Translations under genes and position numbers: made by a program | Source: Flavobacteriales bacterium | Lineage (GTDB): Bacteria; Bacteroidota; Bacteroidia; Flavobacteriales; Flavobacteriaceae | Direction: 5' to 3' | DNA: 41,912 nucleotides | Assembly (NCBI GenBank): GCA_024229195.1 | Contig: JAAESS010000371.1 | Location: 1-41,912 of the forward strand | Part shown: positions 25,677 through 34,418 of the stretch, piece by piece | Position numbering within the stretch: position 1 is the stretch's first letter | How the letters are laid out: each line of letters starts with the position of its first letter | Notes under the pieces: generated by a model | Seen by the model: the letters and a program-made list of their open reading frames with translations, nothing else | What the model was told of the DNA's origin: nothing | Database searches by the model: none

Positions 25677-27478
25677 AAAGTCGATTTTGGGGGCGGTTCG
25701 ATTTTAAAATGTTGACTCACTTTTAGCGCCTTGTCCTTACCTATAAGTTGCTCTAAATCGTCAAACGTTGCAGTTTTTATTCTTTTTATTGATTTAAATT
25801 TTTTTAATAGTGTCACCACTGTCTTTTCACCAATTCCACGAATATTAGACAGTTCACTGTTAATGGCTCCTTTACTTCTTTTATTCCTGTGATGGGTAAT
25901 TCCGAATCTGTGGGCCTCATTTCTCAACTGTTGAATGATCTTCAATGTTTCCGATTTCTTATCCAGATATAAGGGAATCGAATCACCCGGATAATAGATC
26001 TCCTCTAATCTTTTCGCTATTCCTATGATCGCTATTTTTCCTCTTAAGCCTAATATATCAAGACTTTTTAAAGCAGATGACAACTGCCCCTTACCTCCAT
26101 CGATCACAATTAGTTGTGGTAAATCCAAGCCCTCTTCTACGAGTCTTTTATACCTCCTGTGCACAACCTCCTCCATCGAAGCATAATCATCCGGACCTTC
26201 AACAGTTTTAATATTAAAATGTCGGTATGCTTTTTTATCAGCTTTCCCATTCTTAAAAACAACACAAGCCGCAACGGGATGACTTCCTTGGGTATTCGAG
26301 TTGTCAAAACATTCGATATGCCTGGGCTCTTCTTTAAGTCTGAGGTCCTTCTGCATCTGGGCCATAATTCTTTTTGTATGCCTGTCCGGATCCACAATTT
26401 GAATTTGTTTAAATCGCTCCTGTCTGAAGTATTTGGCATTTCTGATCGATAATTCAACGATGCGCTTTTTGTCTCCCTGCTTTGGAACCGTAACTTTTAC
26501 AATATCCCCTATATCAACATTTAAGGGTGTGTAAATCTCAGCTGATGTAGAATGAAATCGATCCCGGATCTCAACAATGGCCAATTCAAGTAAAGACTTA
26601 TCATCTTCATCTAATTTTTTTTTGATCTCAACGGTATGAGACTGTATGATCGCTCCATTGACAATCTTAAGAAAATTAATGTATGCAAAAGATTCATCTG
26701 AAACGATACTAAATATATCAACATTCGTAATTGACGGATGAACAACGGTTGACCGTGCCTGGTAATTTGATAGCATCTCGATCTTTTCCTTTATTTTATG
26801 TGCTTCTTCAAATTCAGCCTTTTCGGCAAAATCTAACATTAACTTCTCAAAGCGTTTTAAGGAAGCACCGAATTGTCCTTTGATAATATTCCTGATCTCT
26901 TTGATATCCTGGTTGTAGTCCTCCTCTGACTGCAGTCCTTCACAGGCTCCTTTACAATTCTTGATATGGTACTCAAGACAGATCTTATATTTACCGCTAT
27001 CAATATTCTCTGGGGAGAGATTATAGGCGCAACTCCGCAAGGGGTACAATTCTTTGATCAGAGAAAGTAAGGCTCTTACTGTTTTTACTGAGGTATAGGG
27101 CCCAAAGTATTCAGAGCCATCCTTCCATAAATTTCTGGTAAGAAAAATTCTCGGAAATGCTTCTTTCTTGATACAGATCCAAGGATATGTTTTGTCATCT
27201 TTCAGTAAAACATTATACCTGGGCTGGTACTTTTTGATAAGATTATTCTCTAAAAGCAGTGCATCGGTCTCGGTCTCTACCACTATATGTTTGATATGGG
27301 CAATCTTCTTTACAAGAACCCTTGTTTTACCATTATCATGGTGTTTTGTAAAATAAGAAGAAACCCTTTTTTTAAGGTTTTTGGCTTTTCCTATGTACAA
27401 TAGTTTATCTGACCGGTCATAGTATTGATATACTCCGGGGGAACTGGGTAAAGATTTTATTTGAACTTCTAACTCCAA
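25673..27478 (-). CDS. uvrC: Excinuclease ABC subunit C
   Basis: A 601-residue DNA-repair nuclease making both incisions in nucleotide-excision repair with UvrAB. The N-terminal GIY-YIG domain (SSPGVYQYYDRSDKLLYIGKAKNLKKRV) is followed by the four-cysteine region near residues 155-180. A UVR motif near 210-240, the RNase-H-like C-terminal nuclease domain (CFDNSNTQGSHPVAACVVF) and helix-hairpin-helix repeats (IRGIGEKTVVTLLKKFKSI) complete it. The start is a TTG at 27478; no in-frame ATG lies upstream before a stop. It overlaps the patatin gene. Confidence 0.95.
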   Translation of the reverse strand: MELEVQIKSLPSSPGVYQYYDRSDKLLYIGKAKNLKKRVSSYFTKHHDNGKTRVLVKKIAHIKHIVVETETDALLLENNLIKKYQPRYNVLLKDDKTYPWICIKKEAFPRIFLTRNLWKDGSEYFGPYTSVKTVRALLSLIKELYPLRSCAYNLSPENIDSGKYKICLEYHIKNCKGACEGLQSEEDYNQDIKEIRNIIKGQFGASLKRFEKLMLDFAEKAEFEEAHKIKEKIEMLSNYQARSTVVHPSITNVDIFSIVSDESFAYINFLKIVNGAIIQSHTVEIKKKLDEDDKSLLELAIVEIRDRFHSTSAEIYTPLNVDIGDIVKVTVPKQGDKKRIVELSIRNAKYFRQERFKQIQIVDPDRHTKRIMAQMQKDLRLKEEPRHIECFDNSNTQGSHPVAACVVFKNGKADKKAYRHFNIKTVEGPDDYASMEEVVHRRYKRLVEEGLDLPQLIVIDGGKGQLSSALKSLDILGLRGKIAIIGIAKRLEEIYYPGDSIPLYLDKKSETLKIIQQLRNEAHRFGITHHRNKRSKGAINSELSNIRGIGEKTVVTLLKKFKSIKRIKTATFDDLEQLIGKDKALKVSQHFKIEPPPKSTL

Positions 27479-27808
27479 ATCAATATTGTCTTTTAATTTT
27501 CAAGACCTTGAATCATGTAAAATAACAGGTAAAAAGTCTAATTTTCTGTAATTCGTAAAATTTTTTTTCAAAATTGATCAACAGACAATTTGAGTTTCCT
27601 TATTAATTACTCCTAAAACTTCTGTTTATTGCATTTTAGGGATTCAAAATAATAAAGATTGTACAATATAAAATTAATTTTTTGTCATTTTAATAAATGG
27701 CTTTCACCGTCTTGTAAAGCCCTGAATATGGACACTTTATCCAATCAATATTTGTACTTTTACACCTTCAATCAATATTATAAAAATACGTTTTTAAAAT
27801 ACTAGGAA
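27479..27808. other. Divergent intergenic region uvrC / PLP decarboxylase
   Basis: 330 bases without an ORF between divergent genes. Visible are an 11-bp direct repeat CAATCAATATT (27742-27752 and 27769-27779, period 27) just before the decarboxylase, and a hairpin GGCTTT/AAAGCC (27699-27721). Near-matches to the -7 box (AATATTTG at 27747, TACTTTTA at 27755) each have one mismatch. No RNA gene was recognised. Confidence 0.5.
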
Positions 27809-29050
27809 ATGAAATATTGGAAAAAACTTACACATCACAACTTACAATCCAGAATCGAAGATGCACTGAAAGAAAATGTAGATTTTGAGAATGATACCTC
27901 ATTGGGCTATCCTGCCTCAAAATTAGACGATAAGGTTTTTTACAGTGATGCCCCATTTCTAAAAGATGCTCCCACTTTAAAAACCTATGTAGCCAATCCT
28001 AATCATATTGGTTGTCACACCTTTGGATCATCAGAAAGTGCTTTTAAAGGTACACAGGAAATTGAGCGTGAAGTGTTAAGAGTTCTTGCGGTTGATTTTT
28101 TCAAAATGGAGGATGAACAATTTGATGGCTATATCGCACCTGGAGGAACCGAAGCCAACATTCAGGCCATTTGGGTTTTTAGAAATTATTTCAATCATAA
28201 TTTTGATGCCAAAAATAATGAGATCGCCATATTGGCCTCAGAAGATACCCATTATTCGCTGCCAAAAGCCTCTAATCTCTTGAGTCTTGACTTACTTCTA
28301 GCCCCTGTAGATTTTAAAACAAGGGAGATTGATCCTGCTGCTCTGGAAAGTCTCGTAAAAGAAGCTGTTGCTGATGGTAAAAAATATTTTATTGTTGTGG
28401 CCAATATGGCGACTACCATGTTCGGTTCAGTTGATGATCCGGATGTTTATACAGACCTGCTCGAAAATATGGGATTAGACTATAAATTGCACATAGATGG
28501 TGCATATGGCGGCTTTGTTTATCCATTTAGTAATTTGAAATCAAAAATAAATTTTTCTAACCCCAAAGTTTCTTCAATTACGATCGATGCTCATAAAATG
28601 CTACAAGCGCCTTATGGTACTGGTGTTTATTTGAGTAGAAAAGGATTGATTGAAAATGTATTGACCAAGGAGGCTGAATATGTAGAAGGTATGGACCTTA
28701 CTCTTTGTGGTAGCCGATCCGGGGCAAACGCAATCGCGGTTTACATGATTTTATTTACTTACGGGCCATACGGTTGGTATGAAAAGATCAGTGTATTACT
28801 CATGAGAACCAATTGGTTTTGTAAACAACTGGATCAGTTGAGTATTCCATATTTCAGGAATGAACATATGAATATAGTCACCTTATATTCCTCTCATGTT
28901 CCTAAAGATATTGCTGAAAAATTCGATCTTGTTCCTGAGCAACACAATGAAAACAATAAATGGTATAAAGTAGTGATCATGGATCATGTAGAGATTGACA
29001 ATTTATTACAATTGATCGATGAGCTAAAAGACAGAATGAAATTGGCTTAG
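27809..29050 (+). CDS. Pyridoxal-5-phosphate-dependent group II decarboxylase
   Basis: A 413-residue cytoplasmic amino-acid decarboxylase of fold type I (glutamate/histidine/aromatic decarboxylase superfamily). The PLP-binding lysine is K263 in TIDAHKML. Upstream family features are GGTEANIQAIW near residue 112 and the aspartate of HIDGAYGGF near residue 230. The substrate cannot be fixed by eye; histidine, tyrosine, aspartate or glutamate are all possible. It is divergent from uvrC and its stop overlaps the lspA stop by 4 bases tail to tail. Confidence 0.87.
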   Translation: MKYWKKLTHHNLQSRIEDALKENVDFENDTSLGYPASKLDDKVFYSDAPFLKDAPTLKTYVANPNHIGCHTFGSSESAFKGTQEIEREVLRVLAVDFFKMEDEQFDGYIAPGGTEANIQAIWVFRNYFNHNFDAKNNEIAILASEDTHYSLPKASNLLSLDLLLAPVDFKTREIDPAALESLVKEAVADGKKYFIVVANMATTMFGSVDDPDVYTDLLENMGLDYKLHIDGAYGGFVYPFSNLKSKINFSNPKVSSITIDAHKMLQAPYGTGVYLSRKGLIENVLTKEAEYVEGMDLTLCGSRSGANAIAVYMILFTYGPYGWYEKISVLLMRTNWFCKQLDQLSIPYFRNEHMNIVTLYSSHVPKDIAEKFDLVPEQHNENNKWYKVVIMDHVEIDNLLQLIDELKDRMKLA

Positions 29051-29748
29051 TCTAAATTATGCTCTTCGGCAATAATCTCTGATGCATCAGGCTTTTTCTT
29101 TGGAAATATAGTCTTGTTGAACACAATTAACAAACCTACGCCGGTACTGATGGCTGTATCAGCTACATTAAAAACAGGATCAAAAAACGTTAGATTCCGA
29201 TTCTCAAACAGAGAAAAATGATCTCCCCCGATCAATGGTAACCATGATGGAAAATCAAAACTGATACTCGGTACCCAATCAGGTAAAATTGTGTCAACAA
29301 TTGGAAAGTATAACATGTCAACTACCTTTCCGAAGAATAATGAATTATATCCTCCTTCTGGAGGAAGAAAAGTAGCTACCTGTCGATAACTGTCACTAAA
29401 GAAAATCCCGTAAAAAACAGAATCGATAATATTTCCTAGAGCACCGGCAAAAATCAAAGAAATGGCAGTGATCAAAATACGATGTGAATTATTTTTTAGC
29501 GCATCATACAACCAATAACCAATTCCCGTAATCGCAACTAATCGAAACAAAGTCAAAAACAGTTTACCAGACTTACCACCAAATTCCTTGCCCCAAGCCA
29601 TACCATTATTTTCCAAAAAATGGATTCGGAACCAATCCAAGCCCATTACTTTGATCTCTTCGCTCAACACAAAATGTGTCTTGATATAGATTTTGGAAAC
29701 CTGATCAATTAAAAGAATGATGACGATAATTATAATTGCTTTTTTCAC
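29047..29748 (-). CDS. lspA: Lipoprotein signal peptidase (SPase II)
   Basis: A 233-residue inner-membrane aspartyl peptidase that cleaves prolipoprotein signal peptides. It shows the family helix ILLIDQVSKIYIKTHF, the NNGMAWG segment and both catalytic aspartates: GNIIDSV near residue 110 and FNVADTAIS near residue 195. It is longer than the E. coli enzyme (164) owing to a loop, usual for flavobacteria. The start is a GTG at 29748 (first residues MKKAIII). An in-frame TTG at 29769 would add seven basic residues and cannot be excluded. Confidence 0.92.
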   Translation of the reverse strand: MKKAIIIIVIILLIDQVSKIYIKTHFVLSEEIKVMGLDWFRIHFLENNGMAWGKEFGGKSGKLFLTLFRLVAITGIGYWLYDALKNNSHRILITAISLIFAGALGNIIDSVFYGIFFSDSYRQVATFLPPEGGYNSLFFGKVVDMLYFPIVDTILPDWVPSISFDFPSWLPLIGGDHFSLFENRNLTFFDPVFNVADTAISTGVGLLIVFNKTIFPKKKPDASEIIAEEHNLD

Positions 29749-29811
29749 GAATTTCTTTTCTTTGTTCAATATAATTGTGTGCTTTTAAGGGCGCTACAAT
29801 ATTACTAAAAA

Positions 29812-30441
29812 TTAGTCTTTTGGTCCATTTAAATAAATATTAGCCAAAATCGTCCTAATGACTATCGAATTTTCAGGTTTTCCGATTGTTTGAAATAGTT
29901 TTTTATCCGGCTTGACTGCGTCTTTATAGTGTAACTTATTTATCAAAACTCCCAAGTTCGTCTCTGCATCAATTTTTGTGTTTCTGATCTCATTCAAAAA
30001 AACGCTACCTGAATTTAAACTCAGTTTAACAGGATCATTCATATTACGGAGTTTAATAATTCCGTCTTCCACTTTTACATTCAAATCACCGGAAAAATTA
30101 TTCGAATACAGATTCCCCTCGATAAAAGAGATATACAGTGTTTTTCCTTTCGGAACATAAATTTGATAGGAGATATAATTGGGCTCTACATGACATACTT
30201 TGTCGTCACCAAGAGATTCTTCTACAACTTTAATTTCATGATCACTCAACAACACATGCCCTTCTTTCTCTTCCAATTGAAAACTTGGCGATATGCTAGT
30301 CCCTTCAGCTCTAACTATAATAATGGATTCGTTGTCAGAATTTAACAAGTCTATATGATCTATCAGATCAAACTCAATAAGAATATTTTCTGCTTTAGAA
30401 TCTATTCTTTTTTCGACAATTTCCTGACTGTAAGCATACAC
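29812..30441 (-). CDS. Exported beta-helix-like (GIN/DUF4097-type) protein, start uncertain
   Basis: A protein of about 209 residues with regular short beta strands (VEDGIIKLRNM, LSLNSGSVFLNEIRN, ETNLGVLINKLHY) resembling the auto-adhesin/GIN and DUF4097 families. No function is known. The open frame has only a GTG (30441) as start, leaving a truncated signal peptide (VYAYSQE). The frame is open further upstream and encodes a hydrophobic stretch (CSWIFYLCVVYAYSQ), but it contains no start codon. An ATG at 30469 preceded by AAGGAGAT lies in another frame, so a one-base indel in the signal peptide is possible. It sits in the ileS - dksA-like - this - lspA run. Confidence 0.7.
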   Translation of the reverse strand: MYAYSQEIVEKRIDSKAENILIEFDLIDHIDLLNSDNESIIIVRAEGTSISPSFQLEEKEGHVLLSDHEIKVVEESLGDDKVCHVEPNYISYQIYVPKGKTLYISFIEGNLYSNNFSGDLNVKVEDGIIKLRNMNDPVKLSLNSGSVFLNEIRNTKIDAETNLGVLINKLHYKDAVKPDKKLFQTIGKPENSIVIRTILANIYLNGPKD

Positions 30442-30502
30442 AACACATAAATAAAAGATCCATGAACATGATCTCCTTAAGCGGTCGTATCTGCCTCGTT
30501 TA

Positions 30503-30886
30503 CTAATACTGTTGGTTCTTTGCTGCTATACTTAAAGTAGCATGAGGAACAAGTTTTAAACGTTCCTTTTGAATGAGGTTCCCTGTTACACGACAAACCC
30601 CATAAGTTTTATTTTCAATTCGCAGCAAGGCATTCTTCAGGTCTCTGATAAATTTTTCCTGACGAATGGCCAATTGTACATTTGCCTCTTTTGACATGGT
30701 TTCAGATCCTTCTTCAAAAGCCTTAAAGGTTGGCGAAGTATCATCCGTACCATTATTACTGTCATTTTTAAACGTGCTTTCAATCAAACCTAAATCTTTA
30801 CTTGCATGATTGATTTTTTCTTCTATGATCGATTTAAACTCTGCTAAATCCTGATCTGAGTATCTAATTTTATTCTCACTCATCAT
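30503..30886 (-). CDS. DksA/TraR-like protein lacking most zinc ligands
   Basis: A 127-residue protein with the coiled-coil-plus-globular layout of DksA/TraR, which in other bacteria binds the RNA polymerase secondary channel. The C-terminal YGVCRVTGNLIQKERLKLVPHATLSI is the family signature, but only one cysteine (C98) remains of the usual four, so no zinc is expected. Its start overlaps the ileS stop (ATGATGA), implying translational coupling. This ileS-dksA-lspA neighbourhood is common in flavobacteria. Confidence 0.9.
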   Translation of the reverse strand: MMSENKIRYSDQDLAEFKSIIEEKINHASKDLGLIESTFKNDSNNGTDDTSPTFKAFEEGSETMSKEANVQLAIRQEKFIRDLKNALLRIENKTYGVCRVTGNLIQKERLKLVPHATLSIAAKNQQY

Positions 30887-33800
30887 TTTGCTTTTTCTAA
30901 GAACAATACTGAATTTATCTGGTCAAAAACAATATCAGTCCCAATTTCAACTTCTTCTTTTAATATTAATTCTTTGGTTAATGTTTCATTTTTAATATAC
31001 TCTGCATTGAGAGCAATCGCTTCGTCAATAAAACCATCTTTTTTGATATAAAGGTTGATCTTATCCGTTACTTCCAAGCCACTTTCCTTTCTTAAATTTT
31101 GAATTCTATTCACCAATTCTCTGGCGATACCTTCATTCTTTAGCTCCTCTGATATTGAAACGTCTAAAGCAACGGTTAAATTGCCTTGATTGGCAACTAA
31201 CCAACCTTCTATATCCTGTGTTGTGATCTCAACTTCCTCCAACAACAGATTTTCCTTCTTTCCATTTATTTCAATCATCAATGCCCCTTCTCGCTCAATC
31301 CCTTCAATATCCTCATTCGTCAAACCATTTATAGCCTGACCCACAAATCTCATTTCCTTACCATATTTAGGACCAAGGACCTTAAAATTAGGCTTGATAT
31401 TCTTGATAAGAATACCTGAAGCGTCATGCAGCAACTCAACTTCTTTTACATTTACTTCCGAAATAATCAAATCGGAAACTGCTTCAATATCTAATTTATC
31501 CTGTTCATCCATAACAGGAATCATTATTTTTTGCAAAGGTTGACGAACTTTGATCATTTCCTTTTTTCTGAGTGACAATACCATTGAAGATATTGACTGA
31601 GCCTTTTGCATCTTTCTTTCCAGGGACGGATCAATCAACGCTTCATCTGCTTTTGGAAATTCACCCAAATGTACAGAACTTAATTTATTTTCAAAAACGT
31701 TTTTTGTTAAATCTCGGTACAAATTATCCATAAAAAAAGGAGCAATCGGAGAGGCCATTTTTGCCGTAGTCAGCAAACATGTATACAAGGTTTGATAGGC
31801 TGAAATCTTATCTTTTTGATAGTCTCCCTTCCAAAACCTTCTTCTACATAACCTTACGTACCAGTTACTCAAATTTTCTCCAACAAAATCCTGAATCGCC
31901 CTTGCAACTTTCGTTGGCTCATAATCATCGTAATAACGCTCTACTTTTTTGATCAGCGAATTCAATTCTGACAAAATCCAACGATCTATCTCTGGTCTTT
32001 CTTCATTCGGGATCTCCTCTTCTGTATATGAGAATTTATCGATATTAGCATATAATGAGAAAAAAGAATAGGTATTGTAAAGTGTCCCAAAGAATTTTCT
32101 TCTCACTTCCTCTATCCCGTCGATATCAAATTTCAGGTTATCCCATGGGTTTGCATTTGAGATCATATACCATCTTGTGGCATCAGGACCATATTTTTTC
32201 ATGGTATCAAAAGGATCTACACCATTCCCAAGCCTTTTTGACATTTTCTTTCCGTTCTTGTCAAGTACAAGCCCGTTTGATACTACATTTTCGTAGGCAA
32301 CACTGTCAAAGTTCATGGTGGCTATAGCGTGAAGCGTATAGAACCATCCTCTGGTTTGATCTACACCTTCTGCTATAAAATCAGCCGGATAAAACTCCCG
32401 GTTGTCAATTTTTTCTTTATTTTCAAAAGGATAGTGCCATTGCGCATAAGGCATTGCACCTGAATCAAACCATACATCTATAAGATCTGATTCTCTTTTC
32501 ATGGCTTGCCCTTTATCCGAAACCAAAACAATTTGATCCACTATGTTCTTGTGAAGATCGATCTTATCATAGTTTTCCTCACTCATGTCTCCAACAACAA
32601 AATCTTCGAAAATATCCTTATCCATAAATCCTTTAGCTATGGATTTTTGCATTTCGGATTTTAGCTCCTCAACAGATCCAATGATGATCTCTTCTGATCC
32701 ATCTTTTGTTCTCCAGATAGGTAATGGAGTACCCCAGAACCTTGATCTGGACAGATTCCAGTCATTGGCGTTTTGAAGCCAGTTACCAAATCTTCCCTCA
32801 CCGGTCGATTTTGGCTTCCAATTGATCGACTGATTCAACTCGAACATTCTATCTCTCTTATCGGTCACTTTAATAAACCAGGAATTTAATGGATAATATA
32901 AAATTGGTTTATCTGTTCTCCAGCAATTTGGATAACTGTGCTTATACTTTTCTACCTTAAAAGCTTTATTCTCTTCTTTTAATTGTATCGCGATTTCTAC
33001 ATCAACTGATCTTTCCGGCTCTTTACCATCATCATAATATTCATTCTTGACATATTTTCCGGCATATTTACCAGTATGAGAGGTGAATTTTCCTTGCAGA
33101 TTTACCAGTGGAACCGGATTATTATGATCATCCATAACCAACATCGGAGGAACTTCCGGTTTCGCCTGTTTTGCAACCAAGGCATCATCTGCACCAAATG
33201 TTGGTGCCGTGTGCACAATTCCGGTACCGTCTTCAGTAGTAACAAAATCTCCTGCAATCACCCGGAATGCATTTTCAGCATTCTGATAAGGCAAAGTCCA
33301 GGGAAGAAGTTGCTCATATCTGATGTCAAGTAAATCAACTCCTTTACATTCATCGATTATTTTATAGGGTATTACTTTATCTCCTGCCTGATAAGATTCC
33401 AGAGTCATTTCTTCATTGGCCTCTTGAAATTTCTTCCCCATCTGGTAGCCTACCAATTCCTTGGCCAGAACTACATTGACAGGTTCAAAAGTATACTGGT
33501 TATAGGTTTTTACGATGACATAGTCTATCTTTTTGCCAACTGTCAGGGCCGTATTTGAAGGCAGCGTCCATGGCGTAGTGGTCCAAGCCAATATATAAAG
33601 ATCACCTTCTATTATTTTTAGACTTTCAGGTAAAGTATCTGGTATCACTTTAAATTGTGCAACAACAGTGGTATCTGTAACATCCTGATAAGTCCCCGGC
33701 TGATTGAGCTCGTGCGAACTTAAGCCTGTTCCTGCTTTTGGAGAATATGGCTGGATCGTATAACCTTTATAAAGTAATTTCTTTTGATAAAGATTCTTTA

Positions 33801-34293
33801 GCAACCACCAAAGCGTCTCCATGTATTTAGGCTTATAAGTGATATAAGGATCATTCATGTCTACCCAGTGACCCATTTTTTTTGTAAGATCTTCCCAGAT
33901 ATCTGTGTAGCGTAATACTGCCTTTTTACAAGCCTGATTGTACTCCTCAACGCTTACCTTTTTTCCGATGTCTTCTTTTGTGATACCGAGCTCTTTTTCC
34001 ACTCCCAATTCTATGGGTAAACCATGGGTATCCCAGCCGGCTTTTCTTTGAACCTGAAAACCTTGCAAAGTTTTGTATCGGCAAAACAGATCTTTGATCG
34101 CTCTTCCCATTACATGGTGAATTCCGGGAAGTCCGTTTGCAGAAGGAGGACCTTCAAAAAAAACGAAACTTTCCTTGCCTTCTCTTGAGCTAATACTTTT
34201 TTGAAATATATCATTCTCTTCCCAAAATTCGAGCGTTTTTTCGGCAATTGCCGGTAGGTCCAGTCCTTTATATTCCTTGAAAGTATGACTCAT
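30883..34293 (-). CDS. ileS: Isoleucyl-tRNA synthetase (class-2-like form)
   Basis: A 1136-residue cytoplasmic class I synthetase charging tRNA-Ile. The HIGH-type motif is GLPGIHHVMGR (residues 54-64) and the KMSKS motif reads KMSKR (near residue 682). The editing domain is present between them (NQPGTYQDVTDTTVV and LAWTTTPWTLPSNTAL). The motif style and length resemble the Thermus/eukaryote-like IleRS rather than the E. coli type; that form is generally tolerant to mupirocin (inference). It heads the ileS-dksA-GIN-lspA run and has its own promoter. Confidence 0.96.
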   Translation of the reverse strand: MSHTFKEYKGLDLPAIAEKTLEFWEENDIFQKSISSREGKESFVFFEGPPSANGLPGIHHVMGRAIKDLFCRYKTLQGFQVQRKAGWDTHGLPIELGVEKELGITKEDIGKKVSVEEYNQACKKAVLRYTDIWEDLTKKMGHWVDMNDPYITYKPKYMETLWWLLKNLYQKKLLYKGYTIQPYSPKAGTGLSSHELNQPGTYQDVTDTTVVAQFKVIPDTLPESLKIIEGDLYILAWTTTPWTLPSNTALTVGKKIDYVIVKTYNQYTFEPVNVVLAKELVGYQMGKKFQEANEEMTLESYQAGDKVIPYKIIDECKGVDLLDIRYEQLLPWTLPYQNAENAFRVIAGDFVTTEDGTGIVHTAPTFGADDALVAKQAKPEVPPMLVMDDHNNPVPLVNLQGKFTSHTGKYAGKYVKNEYYDDGKEPERSVDVEIAIQLKEENKAFKVEKYKHSYPNCWRTDKPILYYPLNSWFIKVTDKRDRMFELNQSINWKPKSTGEGRFGNWLQNANDWNLSRSRFWGTPLPIWRTKDGSEEIIIGSVEELKSEMQKSIAKGFMDKDIFEDFVVGDMSEENYDKIDLHKNIVDQIVLVSDKGQAMKRESDLIDVWFDSGAMPYAQWHYPFENKEKIDNREFYPADFIAEGVDQTRGWFYTLHAIATMNFDSVAYENVVSNGLVLDKNGKKMSKRLGNGVDPFDTMKKYGPDATRWYMISNANPWDNLKFDIDGIEEVRRKFFGTLYNTYSFFSLYANIDKFSYTEEEIPNEERPEIDRWILSELNSLIKKVERYYDDYEPTKVARAIQDFVGENLSNWYVRLCRRRFWKGDYQKDKISAYQTLYTCLLTTAKMASPIAPFFMDNLYRDLTKNVFENKLSSVHLGEFPKADEALIDPSLERKMQKAQSISSMVLSLRKKEMIKVRQPLQKIMIPVMDEQDKLDIEAVSDLIISEVNVKEVELLHDASGILIKNIKPNFKVLGPKYGKEMRFVGQAINGLTNEDIEGIEREGALMIEINGKKENLLLEEVEITTQDIEGWLVANQGNLTVALDVSISEELKNEGIARELVNRIQNLRKESGLEVTDKINLYIKKDGFIDEAIALNAEYIKNETLTKELILKEEVEIGTDIVFDQINSVLFLEKAK

Positions 34294-34319
34294 GTTTTCT
34301 TGCGAATTCTATTATTTTG

Positions 34320-34353
34320 CAAAAGTACATATTTTCTGAAAATTTTCGTTCAA
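34320..34353 (-). promoter_or_regulatory. ileS promoter
   Basis: The minus strand has TTG (34353-34351), 23 bases, then TACTTTTG (34327-34320), matching the Bacteroidetes -33/-7 pattern. The -7 box lies 26 bases before the ileS ATG. Confidence 0.6.
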
Positions 34354-34360
34354 TACCACA

Positions 34361-34397
34361 AAAAAAGCATCACGCTAATGCGTAATGCTTTTCTTTT
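34361..34397 (-). terminator. Intrinsic terminator of the sprF-ompA cluster
   Basis: Hairpin AAAGCAT-c-ACGC / GCGT-a-ATGCTTT (34364-34375 with 34380-34391, one mismatch) with A- and T-runs, about 25 bases after the stop of the last OmpA gene on the minus strand. Confidence 0.8.
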
Positions 34398-34418
34398 TTA
34401 TATCTGATTTTCAATATG

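Noticed and set aside
26137-26457. Overlapping ORFs on both strands inside uvrC
   Set aside because: Both lie within the conserved uvrC nuclease region and show no motif of their own.
27699-27721. Hairpin GGCTTT/AAAGCC as a terminator or small RNA
   Set aside because: Only a 6-bp stem with an 11-base loop and no U-tract; too weak to support a call.
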